Shown: positions 7,102 through 14,796, counted from the stretch's first letter. The stretch is 14,942 bases of DNA from JANXSD01 sp043758125 (GCA_043758125.1 JAYVOC010000158.1:1-14942); one strand, 5' to 3'. Made by a program: numbers and translations. Notes: generated from the letters alone by a model not told the origin.

Positions 7102-8916
7102 TTAAACAACCTTCTCCACTAATTCAGAATAGGAATAAATGCCATCCACTTTTCCATCTTTCAACTCATAAATTCGATCACAATTTCTTAGCGTTGTAAT
7201 ACGATGTGCAATGATGAAAATTGTTTTATGTACATCCGATAAGGAATCAATCGACTCACTCACTTCTTGCTCTGTTTGATTGTCTAATGCAGATGTAGCC
7301 TCGTCAAAAATTAATATTTCTGCATTGCGATACAGTGATCTTGCAATACTTATCCGCTGACGTTGGCCTCCCGATAATCGTGATCCTCTTTCTCCAATCG
7401 TAGTATTTAATCCATCAGGTAGCGATGCAATTAATGATCCTAATGAAGCCTGACTAACAGCAAGATTTAATCGATCTTTATCAATAATTTCATCTCCAAA
7501 AGTGATGTTCTCTTGTATCGTTGCATCCATCAAATAAATATCTTGCTTCACATATCCAATCATACTTCTCCACTCACGACGTTGTTCAACTCGTAACGGT
7601 AATCCATCAATTAAAATATTTCCTTTTTGTTCCTCATAAAAACGCAAAAGCACATTCATCAATGTTGTTTTTCCTGAACCTGATGATCCAATGATACCAA
7701 TCTTTTCTCCTTTGCGGATTTCAATATTGATATCTTGTAAAACATTATGTTGCTTCTCAGGAAAATGAAAACATAAATTTTTTAATGCAATCGTATTTTT
7801 AAAAGTTACAGGCTCGCCCGGACCTTCATCCTTACGATCATACACCAAGTCACTATACATTTCTAAGATAGCCATCGAACTCATATTGCGACGTAAATAA
7901 ACCATCGAGCTAACAATACGATTTAACGAAGGCATCAAACGATATGCAGCAGCAGCAAATAAACTCACCATCACAATCGCTTGCGAACTATTATCTGTTA
8001 AGAAAATAGCATACACAAAAATTAATACTACCCCCGATAATGCGACCAACTCATTCGCACGCATCGGAACTAAATTGTATAAATAAGAAGTCATCTCTAA
8101 GTTCTGATAGCGACGCTGAAACTTCAAAAATTTATCGCGATAATGAATCTCCTTATCAGCTAATTTAATATCAATATATCCACCAATGGTTTGTGTTAAT
8201 GTTCCTAATGATAAAGGATAAATTTTATTCATCTCCGCACCAACTCGTGATGAACGATTTTTTAAAACATAATAAATTAACCACGTACACGGACCAACAA
8301 TCACTGCAATAAACATAAATAATTTAATGTCGTAAGCTGCAATACCACCAACAATCAAAAGAACAATTAATAGTTCTGATGCAAGCATGATGAGAGGTAA
8401 AACTACCCAATTCGTATACGACAAAGGTGTGTTAAATATATGTTGAGTTATCGAACTACTTTTTAATGTAGTGAACGAATGGAAATCTAAATTGAAATAT
8501 TTATTAAACTGCCTACGAGTAATATGATTCGCAATAACACCCGAAAATCGCGTCTGTAAATAGTTTACAAAAAAACCAAATACAGTTTTTATAACAAAGA
8601 AAACAAATACTGATAATATCAGAAATAATAAAAATGATTTGTCATTCTGAAAATGAAAAAAATCAAATACATCCTGCAAATATTTATTTCGATGATTATT
8701 CGGACCTGAATTCGTTGCAATTTGTATCAGTGGTAAAATAGCAGCTAATCCAAATACATCAAGTATAGCAGAAATGAAAATCATAATCATCAACGCAAGC
8801 ATTTTCCGGCGATGACCTGAATTCAGTTGCCCATTTAAACTTGATATTGCTTTACGAAGCGTACTTCCTCCTGTTCCCTCATACTCTTCATGTATATGTT
8901 CCGACGACATTCTCAT
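7102..8916 (-). CDS. PglK-like ABC flippase for lipid-linked oligosaccharide
   Basis: A 604-residue fused ABC exporter half-transporter that should work as a homodimer in the inner membrane. About six membrane helices occupy residues 38-340; the first (MIFISAILDVFGLAAILPLI) closely resembles the opening of PglK, the Campylobacter flippase. The nucleotide-binding domain (about 375-600) is intact: Walker A GSSGSGKT (410-417), Q-loop Q458, signature LSGGQ (514-518), Walker B ILIFDEATSALD (534-545) and H-loop H571. ATP hydrolysis would drive transfer of the undecaprenyl-linked repeat unit to the periplasm. The start is ATG at 8916, with a second ATG two codons on (8910) equally possible. It sits six bases after the Wzc-like gene stop, so the two are surely co-transcribed. 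A lipid exporter of the MsbA group is an alternative, but context and the PglK-like first helix favour oligosaccharide. Confidence 0.85.
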   Translation of the reverse strand: MRMSSEHIHEEYEGTGGSTLRKAISSLNGQLNSGHRRKMLALMIMIFISAILDVFGLAAILPLIQIATNSGPNNHRNKYLQDVFDFFHFQNDKSFLLFLILSVFVFFVIKTVFGFFVNYLQTRFSGVIANHITRRQFNKYFNLDFHSFTTLKSSSITQHIFNTPLSYTNWVVLPLIMLASELLIVLLIVGGIAAYDIKLFMFIAVIVGPCTWLIYYVLKNRSSRVGAEMNKIYPLSLGTLTQTIGGYIDIKLADKEIHYRDKFLKFQRRYQNLEMTSYLYNLVPMRANELVALSGVVLIFVYAIFLTDNSSQAIVMVSLFAAAAYRLMPSLNRIVSSMVYLRRNMSSMAILEMYSDLVYDRKDEGPGEPVTFKNTIALKNLCFHFPEKQHNVLQDINIEIRKGEKIGIIGSSGSGKTTLMNVLLRFYEEQKGNILIDGLPLRVEQRREWRSMIGYVKQDIYLMDATIQENITFGDEIIDKDRLNLAVSQASLGSLIASLPDGLNTTIGERGSRLSGGQRQRISIARSLYRNAEILIFDEATSALDNQTEQEVSESIDSLSDVHKTIFIIAHRITTLRNCDRIYELKDGKVDGIYSYSELVEKVV

Positions 8917-8922
8917 TATTCA

Positions 8923-11229
8923 TTAAGCATAATATCCACCACCATATCCGGCAGGAATATTTTTACTGTTCACACTATTTAAAATGAAAGATAAATTCTT
9001 TACATGATTCTTATCTACAATCTGATGTGCAATCTCTACAAAGTCTTTCTTCGAATATCCCGCCTTCAAAACATATAAAGAGAGATCAGCAAATTTCATA
9101 AATTCTAATGCATCCGATAATAATCCCACTGGTGGTGTATCAATGATTATATAATCGTAATGCTGTTTTAATTCATTGATCAATGTTTCCATCATCGGAT
9201 CTAATATTAACTCCGATGCATTCGGTGTTCTAGGCCCCGTAAGAATCACTTGCAAATTTGCAATGCTCGTGTCTTTAACAATCTGACTTAATTTCGCCTG
9301 ACCAACAATATAAGATGTGATACCAATATCATTCTGTAAATTAAATGCATTAGCCTGCTTTGGCTTATGTAAATCTAAATCGAGTAATACTACTTTCTTT
9401 TTTGCTTTCGCAAAAATGGTCGCAATGTTTACTGCACAAAATGTCTTCCCTTCATTCGCTACCGACGATGTAACCAAAATTACTTTACTAGTAACTTTCG
9501 GAGCGAAATAAGATAGGTTGGTTCGTATCACACGAAATGCTTCTGCCGTTTGTGATTGAGGGTATTTATCTACAATTAAATATTCATTTAATGCATCTTT
9601 ACTTTTTCCAACAATTCCACTAATAGGTAATGTTGTAATTTCTTTCAAGTCATCTTTCGTTTGGATATAATTATAAAATACACCTTTCAAAAAGATTACT
9701 AAAAACGATAATGCTAATGCAATTCCAATTCCTGCTAAAATAATTTTTATTTTTATCGGTCGAATTAATCCAGTAGAATAAGCAGGTTCTAACACAACCC
9801 TATCAGCAACAATCGCCGCTTTCGAAATAATTGTTTGTGCTCTCGTCTGCAATAAAAATTCATAAATCTTTGAATAAATTTCTACATTCCTATTGATGTT
9901 AACCAATCCTCTTTGTGTAGTTGGCATCTCACGAATCGTACTTTGATATTCTCCAACCTGACTGCTCAAACTATTGATTTTACTCACTAAAGATTTTCGA
10001 ACATTTAAAATGATTCCTAAAATATTTTGTTTAAGTATCGATATCTGCGAATCTACTTCTTTCACCAACGGACTATTTGCCGTATTACTAAACATCAAGT
10101 TACTTCTCTTCTGTTGCAATGCAAATAATTCATTGAAAGAGGTAGATAGCGCAGGATCATTTTGTTCAACAAGTAGGGTAGGGGAAAGCGACATGTCGGA
10201 ACCACTTCCGGTAAGATATTCATACATCAAATCAATCGACTTCAACTGAATATTTAATCGTGCTTTTTCCGAATCAAAATCTACAACACGCTGAAATAAT
10301 ACACTCTGCTCCTGACCTAAATTCAAGGTTGTTTTCTCACGCTGAAATTGTTCAAGATTTCCTTCCACCGAATTCAACTGACCTTCTACTTCTCGTAACT
10401 GTCCTTCAATAAATTCAAGAGTGTTCTCATTCACTTTTTTATTTACTGAAATACTATTTTCAATATAAATATTCGTCAACGTATTTAAAAAATCAATTGC
10501 TTTTTCAGGCACTTCATCTTCAATCGATAATTGCATTACTGATGCATTCAAATCTTTATCAACGATCAATGCTTCTTGATACGTCTTAACCAATTCTGCG
10601 TGATCTTTAAATTTAAAAACATAGCTGATCTCATTAATTTTTAGGTTCTCTTTTATTACCGCTGAATCGCTATTTACAATGAACGAAAATCTATCTGATA
10701 CAACAGGATCACCAAAGCGAGCTTCACGAACAAAATTATATTTGTCAGTATGTATCTCAACTTTAAAACGATCTTTATTAATAATATGTAAAACAAATGG
10801 AGCATCATACAACGTTACATCCGAAACTTTTCCTTCTACAGAAAAGGGAGTATTACGATATACCTCACCAGTTTTTAGTTTGCCTTCTATATAATAAGAA
10901 ATATCAAAATTTAATTTTGAAACAGTCTCCTCCACCAACTTTGTCGATTTAAGAATCATCATTTCATTCGCAACATCTTCCTTTTTAGGATTGTTATTTG
11001 TCAATGATTCACTCAACGCATCCTTAAAGGGATCCTTCGGTGGCTTCACAAGAATCTGCGTCGCTGCACCATAATAATTCGTCGCTTTATAAAGATAAAG
11101 TGTCGATAATCCAATACAAACTGTTAGGAACAAAGTGAACCACATCCAGTTTTTCCCAATCGTTGTAAAAGCTTTTTTTAAGTCCTTTTGGTCGATAAGG
11201 TTGTTGCCGCCAATCAATTTTTTTTCCAT
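8923..11229 (-). CDS. Wzc-type polysaccharide co-polymerase with BY-kinase domain
   Basis: A 768-residue inner-membrane protein, somewhat longer than E. coli Wzc (720). After a short cytoplasmic start, helix 1 spans about 28-47. A large periplasmic Wzz-like region follows, with coiled-coil-prone stretches around 265-335 and 385-430 and a GNVR-like segment near 430-480, and then helix 2 (about 493-516). The cytoplasmic tyrosine-kinase domain has EAFRVIRTNL (563-572), Walker A SSVANEGKT (588-596), Walker A' VVLLDLDLHKP (613-623) and Walker B IIIDTPP (694-700). The tail ends with Y762, Y766 and Y767 in GYGGGYYA, a short version of the tyrosine cluster that is autophosphorylated in this family. 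It would set chain length and couple polymerisation to export. ATG at 11229 is the start. It is first in its minus-strand gene group, with the ABC flippase six bases downstream. Confidence 0.93.
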   Translation of the reverse strand: MEKKLIGGNNLIDQKDLKKAFTTIGKNWMWFTLFLTVCIGLSTLYLYKATNYYGAATQILVKPPKDPFKDALSESLTNNNPKKEDVANEMMILKSTKLVEETVSKLNFDISYYIEGKLKTGEVYRNTPFSVEGKVSDVTLYDAPFVLHIINKDRFKVEIHTDKYNFVREARFGDPVVSDRFSFIVNSDSAVIKENLKINEISYVFKFKDHAELVKTYQEALIVDKDLNASVMQLSIEDEVPEKAIDFLNTLTNIYIENSISVNKKVNENTLEFIEGQLREVEGQLNSVEGNLEQFQREKTTLNLGQEQSVLFQRVVDFDSEKARLNIQLKSIDLMYEYLTGSGSDMSLSPTLLVEQNDPALSTSFNELFALQQKRSNLMFSNTANSPLVKEVDSQISILKQNILGIILNVRKSLVSKINSLSSQVGEYQSTIREMPTTQRGLVNINRNVEIYSKIYEFLLQTRAQTIISKAAIVADRVVLEPAYSTGLIRPIKIKIILAGIGIALALSFLVIFLKGVFYNYIQTKDDLKEITTLPISGIVGKSKDALNEYLIVDKYPQSQTAEAFRVIRTNLSYFAPKVTSKVILVTSSVANEGKTFCAVNIATIFAKAKKKVVLLDLDLHKPKQANAFNLQNDIGITSYIVGQAKLSQIVKDTSIANLQVILTGPRTPNASELILDPMMETLINELKQHYDYIIIDTPPVGLLSDALEFMKFADLSLYVLKAGYSKKDFVEIAHQIVDKNHVKNLSFILNSVNSKNIPAGYGGGYYA

Positions 11230-11423
11230 TCGGAAAGAGATAATTTGCTTAAAATATTTATTTGCTAATTCTTATGTTCATTACAATTTTGCAATCCTAA
11301 TACTTCCCATCTTTTTGTAAATTGATGCAACTAATAGTACGCAAATCTCCCAAAATAGTTCGACCTCAACGGCATCATAATGCAAAAATTGTCCAATGCC
11401 CTCAGCATGAGATTATTTGATCG

Positions 11424-11431
11424 CAAAAATA
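11424..11431 (-). promoter_or_regulatory. Possible -7 promoter box for the wzc-like gene
   Basis: On the minus strand these bases read TATTTTTG, which fits TAnnTTTG. No -33 TTTG is found at the expected distance; that position would fall at the edge of the tandem repeat array. The predicted leader would be about 190 bases. This is weak evidence in AT-rich DNA. Confidence 0.25.
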
Positions 11432-11450
11432 ACTAAAAAACTATTCTAGC

Positions 11451-11618
11451 CTCTCTGCACGAATATTTCTTTGCTTCTTTGCGCCTCTGCGCGAATATTT
11501 TTCTTTGCGCCTCTGCGCCTCTGCGAGAAATCTTTCCTTTGCGCCTCTGCGTCTCTGCGCGAATATTATTTCTTTGCCTCTTTGCGCCTTTGCGTCTCTG
11601 CGCGAATATTTTTCTTTG
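11451..11618. repeat. GC-rich tandem repeat array (about 34-42-bp units)
   Basis: Four adjoining units follow a partial leading one: 11470-11503, 11504-11537, 11538-11572 and 11573-11614, then a last TTTG. Each begins with TTTG and carries TTTGCGCCTCTGCG-like octamers (GCCTCTGC, GTCTCTGC), usually ending with GCGAATATTTTTC. Lengths of 34, 34, 35 and 42 show insertion of an extra internal CTTTGCG-type step. The units abut with no unique spacer. From memory, closely similar TTTGCGCCTCTGCG arrays are scattered through Bacteroidota and several other phyla and are often mis-annotated as short RRGAEAQR- or PLRLC-containing proteins. The function is unknown. Confidence 0.9.
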
Positions 11619-11760
11619 TTGAAAACAAAATCCTACCTCATTCACCATCAACTATCCTTATCCTATTTTTACCTCTATGAAACATCTACAAACATTCATC
11701 GTTTACAAACCATCATCATCAATAAAAAAAGAACATTACAAAGCATAATCATCAATCAGA

Positions 11761-11781
11761 TTCCCCTCTTTTCGGAGGGAA
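11761..11781 (+). other. Small hairpin upstream of gmd
   Basis: TTCCC and GGGAA pair, and a bulged C allows TC/GA to extend the stem around a TTTTCG loop. It lies 18 bases before the gmd ATG, in what would be its leader, and is GC-rich relative to its surroundings. It could affect translation or be a remnant of a dispersed palindrome. No function is established by sequence alone. Confidence 0.35.
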
Positions 11782-11799
11782 AATAAAGCTCCTAATTTT

Positions 11800-12912
11800 A
11801 TGAAAAAAGCACTCATCACAGGCATCACAGGACAAGACGGTGCATATCTTGCCGAACTACTTCTCTCCAAAGGTTATGAAGTTCATGGTATCAAACGCCG
11901 TAGTTCCCTTTTTAACACCCAGCGTGTCGATCATCTTTATAGTGATCCCCATGATAAGGGCAAGAACTTCAAACTGCATTATGGTGATCTTACTGACTCT
12001 GTTAATATCATCCGTATTATCAGCGAAGTACAGCCCGACGAGATCTATAACCTTGGCGCCATGTCACATGTGCATGTAAGCTTCTCGGCTCCTGAGTATA
12101 CCGCTAATGCGGATGGTATTGGCGCACTTCGTATTGTAGAAGCTGTTCGTTTGCTCAATATGACTGATCGTTGTCGGATTTATCAGGCTTCAACTTCTGA
12201 ATTGTATGGTTTGGTACAAGAGATTCCTCAGCGGGAGACCACCCCTTTCTACCCTCGATCACCGTATGCCGTTGCCAAATTATATGCTTATTGGATCTTC
12301 GTGAATTACCGTGAGTCATATAATATGTATGCGGTAAATGGGATACTCTTCAACCACGAATCACCGCTACGTGGCGAGACCTTTGTTACCCGTAAAATAA
12401 CACGTGCAGTATCTCGAATAGCACTAGGACTGCAGGATAAATTATTCCTTGGTAACCTTGATGCAAAACGCGATTGGGGTCATGCGAAAGATTATGTTGA
12501 AGGGATGTACTTGATGTTGCAACAGGATAAGCCGGAAGATTATGTTCTTGCGACGGGCATCACCACCTCAGTTCGTGATTTCATTATTATGTCTTTTGGT
12601 GAAGTAGGAATTGAAATAGAGTTCACGGGAAAAGACGAAAACGAGATTGGCAAAATCAAATCTTGTCAAAATCCTGAATATCAGTTACCGATAGGAAAAG
12701 AAATCATAAACATTGATAAGCGTTATTACCGTCCGGCGGAGGTAGAGCTTCTTATCGGAGATGCATCCAAAGCATTTAAAAATATGGGTTGGAAACCAAA
12801 GCATGACCTTGCAGCTATCGTTAAAGAAATGGTAGCCTACGATCTCAACCTCTTCAAAAAAGACCGTTACCTCCGCGAAGGCGGCCACGAAGTCCTCAAC
12901 TATCACGAATAA
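11800..12912 (+). CDS. gmd: GDP-mannose 4,6-dehydratase
   Basis: A 370-residue extended SDR enzyme of standard Gmd length that converts GDP-D-mannose to GDP-4-keto-6-deoxy-D-mannose using tightly bound NADP, in the cytoplasm. The N-terminus has GITGQDGAYLAELL, with the cofactor motif at 8-14. KRRSSLFNTQR (32-42) is the family-specific loop that contacts the neighbouring subunit and the NADP phosphate. The catalytic residues T132, E134 (in STSELYG), Y156 and K160 (YAVAK) fall at the same numbers as in E. coli Gmd. NHESPLRGETFVTRKITRA (185-203) is the GDP-mannose-binding signature. It starts with ATG at 11800 after a weak leader. It is read away from the main cluster, and its G+C is at the high end for the window (55/120 in one hand-counted block). 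It is paired with fcl 130 bases downstream, as is usual. Confidence 0.97.
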   Translation: MKKALITGITGQDGAYLAELLLSKGYEVHGIKRRSSLFNTQRVDHLYSDPHDKGKNFKLHYGDLTDSVNIIRIISEVQPDEIYNLGAMSHVHVSFSAPEYTANADGIGALRIVEAVRLLNMTDRCRIYQASTSELYGLVQEIPQRETTPFYPRSPYAVAKLYAYWIFVNYRESYNMYAVNGILFNHESPLRGETFVTRKITRAVSRIALGLQDKLFLGNLDAKRDWGHAKDYVEGMYLMLQQDKPEDYVLATGITTSVRDFIIMSFGEVGIEIEFTGKDENEIGKIKSCQNPEYQLPIGKEIINIDKRYYRPAEVELLIGDASKAFKNMGWKPKHDLAAIVKEMVAYDLNLFKKDRYLREGGHEVLNYHE

Positions 12913-13042
12913 TTTAATTTGCTAGTGTGCTAATTAATGTTCGGAGAGGTTCGTGAAGCGCCACCGTGGCATTGCCTTTACTTTGATAGATCCGTTATCC
13001 CAAAAACCCCATTCGACCCTGAAGGTGTCGAACAAGTCATAA
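12913..13042 (+). repeat. Palindrome-rich spacer between gmd and fcl
   Basis: The 130-base gap contains several symmetrical pieces. Two TGCTA copies lie in a TTTGCTAGTGTGCTAATT stretch (12918-12935), and GCCACCGTGGC (12960-12970) is a near-perfect palindrome. TTCGAC/GTCGAA forms a stem with a nine-base loop (13012-13032), and GTTCG (12949-12953) pairs at a distance with CGAAC (13029-13033). The TGCTAATTTGC type and the GTTCGTGAAGCGCCACC type both remind me of dispersed Bacteroidota intergenic repeats, from memory. A minus-strand frame across it is a shadow of the repeat and of fcl. Confidence 0.5.
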
Positions 13043-13987
13043 ATGAAAAAAGAAAGCAAAATTTTCATCGCCGGCCACCGAGGAATGGTTGGATCAGCAA
13101 TCACCAGAAAGCTAAAGTCGGAAGGATTTAACAACCTTATCCTTCGATCATCATCGGAGTTAGATCTCCGAAACCAATCTTCCGTCGACAAATTCTTCGA
13201 AGCTGAAAAGCCCGAATATGTTTTTTTGGCGGCCGCAAAGGTAGGAGGGATCGTTGCGAATAATATTTACCGCGCTGATTTCATCTATGAAAACATCATG
13301 ATTCAGAGCAATGTCATCCATGCCGCTCATGTCAATAAGGTTACGAAACTTTTGTTTTTAGGATCATCATGTATCTATCCTAAGATGTGTCCACAGCCTA
13401 TTAAAGAAGAATTTTTGCTCACTGATTATTTAGAAGCCACCAATGAACCGTATGCTTTGGCAAAGATTGCCGGACTAAAAATGTGTGAGTCATATATGAG
13501 GCAGTACCAGTGTAACTTTATTTCTGCCATGCCTACCAATCTTTACGGCCCGAATGATAATTACGATTTACAAAATTCGCACGTTCTTCCAGCCTTGATT
13601 CGTAAGTTTCATGATTCTAAGGAGAGGGGTTTCCCTTCTGTTGAGATATGGGGAACGGGTTCTCCGATGCGTGAATTTTTACATGTTGATGATTTGGCGG
13701 AGGCCTCACTTTTTCTTATGATGAATTATGATGGAGAGCAGCATGTCAATGTGGGTACGGGTGTAGATATTAGCATTAAAGATTTGGCATATCTCGTTAA
13801 AGATAAGATTGGCTTTCAAGGCGAATTGACCTTTAACACCACCAAGCCTGATGGCACGCCACGTAAACTTTTAGATGTCACAAAGCTTAATAAGCTAGGA
13901 TGGAAAAACAAGATCGAGCTTCACGATGGTATCGAAATGGTCATCAACCACCTTGCTAAAAACAACTTCTCCTTCCAGCGAAATTAA
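13043..13987 (+). CDS. fcl: GDP-L-fucose synthase
   Basis: A 314-residue extended SDR of normal length that performs the 3,5-epimerisation and 4-reduction of GDP-4-keto-6-deoxymannose to GDP-L-fucose, using NADPH, in the cytoplasm. It is the second step after Gmd. The cofactor motif is GHRGMVG (11-17). AAAKVGGI (63-70) is family-specific. GSSCIYPK (107-114) gives S108 and C110; Y137 and K141 lie in YALAK; and the general acid H180 follows in NSHVLPALIRKFH. All are displaced by one from the E. coli Fcl numbering, so nothing catalytic is missing. PMREFLHVDDLAEA (about 209-222) is also diagnostic. ATG at 13043 gives the standard MKKESKIFIAGHRG opening. The gene is probably co-transcribed with gmd through a repeat-containing spacer. 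Confidence 0.97.
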   Translation: MKKESKIFIAGHRGMVGSAITRKLKSEGFNNLILRSSSELDLRNQSSVDKFFEAEKPEYVFLAAAKVGGIVANNIYRADFIYENIMIQSNVIHAAHVNKVTKLLFLGSSCIYPKMCPQPIKEEFLLTDYLEATNEPYALAKIAGLKMCESYMRQYQCNFISAMPTNLYGPNDNYDLQNSHVLPALIRKFHDSKERGFPSVEIWGTGSPMREFLHVDDLAEASLFLMMNYDGEQHVNVGTGVDISIKDLAYLVKDKIGFQGELTFNTTKPDGTPRKLLDVTKLNKLGWKNKIELHDGIEMVINHLAKNNFSFQRN

Positions 13988-14148
13988 TTCCATTCTTCAA
14001 TTTTCTTTATAAGATTGAGAAGGCACTGCCCTTTCCAAGTCCGCCCGGCCCATGAGCCAAACGAACCCCAAAAGCAATTCAAAACCGAAAAACCTTCTTT
14101 TTACCAATCCGAAAGCATAAAGTTGAACACAAATCCCATTTTTCTTAC

Positions 14149-14164
14149 ATACATATATATGTAT
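14149..14164. repeat. 16-bp perfect AT palindrome
   Basis: ATACATAT is followed directly by ATATGTAT, giving exact twofold symmetry with no spacer. This could be a dimeric regulator site or a cruciform point. In AT-rich intergenic DNA a chance origin is also plausible. Confidence 0.5.
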
Positions 14165-14188
14165 AGAGAATTATTTCGGCACGACCCC

Positions 14189-14252
14189 AAAAAACCAATG
14201 CCAAACCCCGCCACCAAAAACTAACAGCACCATCATAAGACGCCTTAGCTGG
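14189..14252. repeat. 64-bp direct repeat, copy 1
   Basis: This block is repeated at 14835-14898 with 60 of 64 bases identical by eye; the differences are at block positions 9, 17, 27 and 43. It begins with an A-run, passes through CGCCAC and ACTAACAGCA, and ends CATAAGACGCCTTAGCTGG. Read on the minus strand, CTAAGGC and GCTGTTAG can form an imperfect stem. It is not a family I can name. Confidence 0.9.
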
Positions 14253-14270
14253 TCGATAAGGATTTTTTTT

Positions 14271-14300
14271 GATACTATTAGATACTACTAGATACTTCTA
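14271..14300. repeat. Three tandem 10-bp repeats
   Basis: GATACTATTA, GATACTACTA and GATACTTCTA lie head to tail in exact register, so GATACT recurs every ten bases, one helical turn. The next ten bases begin TCTA and break the pattern. The layout resembles a small protein-binding array, but no protein is implicated. Confidence 0.75.
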
Positions 14301-14344
14301 TCTAAATAGATTGGTAGTAAAACAAAGAATTCGTTTTCTTAATC

Positions 14345-14392
14345 TTTTTTTGTTCATTTCTTTTTTGTGTAAAAAAGAAACGAACCAAAGAA
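14345..14392. terminator. Long A/T hairpin, possible bidirectional terminator
   Basis: GTTC-A-TTTCTTTTTT pairs with AAAAAAGAAA-C-GAAC around a GTGT loop (14352-14385), about 14 pairs with one A/C mismatch. Pairing continues outward through T- and A-rich flanks to about 14345 and 14392. It lies some 360 bases beyond fcl, so it may end any read-through in either direction. Similar AAAAAAGAAACGAACCAAAG pieces are, from memory, common between Bacteroidota genes. Confidence 0.5.
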
Positions 14393-14399
14393 AAAGACA

Positions 14400-14522
14400 C
14401 AAGCGTAACCAACTATCAATTTATCAAAGTGCTAACTACAACGGCAATTAAGTGAAATACAAATGGTAGTAGTTTCTAATTTCTTCATCGGTACATCAAT
14501 TGATAGTTCGCTCCTACGCTTG
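14400..14522. repeat. Imperfect inverted repeat of about 123 bp
   Basis: CAAGCGTA (14400-14407) and AACTATCAATT (14411-14421) are matched in reverse complement by TACGCTTG (14515-14522) and AATTGATAGTT (14498-14508). The joints are 3 and 6 bases, and an inner AACTAC/GTAGTT pair also lies between the arms. A transcript could fold into a long stem with a central region of about 76 bases. No open frame explains it. Confidence 0.75.
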
Positions 14523-14575
14523 ACCACCACCGCACTCACATTGTATAAATTGTTGACGTGGAAAAATTCTTTTTG

Positions 14576-14620
14576 TCTTGAACAGGATTAATAAGATTAA
14601 ATTGATTAACAGGATTTGAT
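14576..14620 (+). repeat. 45-bp direct repeat, copy 1
   Basis: This sequence begins TCTTGAACAGGATTAATAAG and ends GATTAACAGGATTTGAT. It recurs with no difference at 14665-14709. After each copy comes a looser shared piece containing CYGAAAG and AGATTCAAA, so the true tandem unit is about 85-89 bases. It belongs to the AGGATTAACAGGATT type that I recall from many Bacteroidota and other genomes. Confidence 0.9.
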
Positions 14621-14664
14621 CGTTCCGCTAATTAGGTCTTTCTTCCGAAAGCAGATTCAAATTT

Positions 14665-14709
14665 TCTTGAACAGGATTAATAAGATTAAATTGATTAACA
14701 GGATTTGAT
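14665..14709 (+). repeat. 45-bp direct repeat, copy 2
   Basis: This copy is identical to 14576-14620, start to start 89 bases. It is followed 44 bases on by two shorter relatives in the opposite orientation (14754-14796 and 14802-14835), so the group has two forward and two reversed members and could extrude as a large cruciform or fold as a long RNA hairpin. Confidence 0.9.
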
Positions 14710-14753
14710 TTTATGATTAATGCTATCATTTCATCTGAAAGAGATTCAAAAAA

Positions 14754-14796
14754 AATCCTGCCAATCCTGTAAATCCCTTTAATCTTGTTCAAGACA
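14754..14796 (-). repeat. Inverted relative of the 45-bp repeat, copy 3
   Basis: On the minus strand this reads TGTCTTGAACAAGATTAAAG and then GGATTTACAGGATT and GGCAGGATT. It shares the CTTGAACA start and the AGGATT steps with the forward copies but differs in detail. Confidence 0.8.

Larger units (their letters stand above)
11230..11799. other. 570-bp divergent intergenic region between wzc-like gene and gmd
   Basis: This region separates the minus-strand polysaccharide genes from plus-strand gmd. It holds a possible minus-strand promoter box (11424-11431), a GC-rich tandem repeat array (11451-11618), an AT-rich stretch without genes (about 11619-11755) and a small hairpin just before gmd (11761-11781). 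Open frames across the array in several phases on both strands are products of the repeat, with low-complexity R/A/Q/K or F/L/R/C content, and are not believable genes. Confidence 0.7.

Noticed and set aside
11451..11618. CRISPR array
   Set aside because: Units abut without unique spacers, lengths vary from 34 to 42, and no cas gene is nearby.
11433..11786. Overlapping open frames on both strands across the tandem array (69-93 codons)
   Set aside because: They are open in several frames at once, have low-complexity R/A/Q/K or F/L/R/C content and follow the repeat exactly, so they are repeat artefacts, not genes.
12934..13191. 85-codon minus-strand frame over the fcl start
   Set aside because: It is antisense to fcl and to the repeat-like spacer; no independent support.
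13993..14021. Intrinsic terminator after fcl
   Set aside because: The stem has a bulge and a 12-base loop, and no T-run follows it.
14269..14451. 60-codon plus-strand frame
   Set aside because: It crosses the decamer repeats and the A/T hairpin, giving a lysine-rich nonsense tail.
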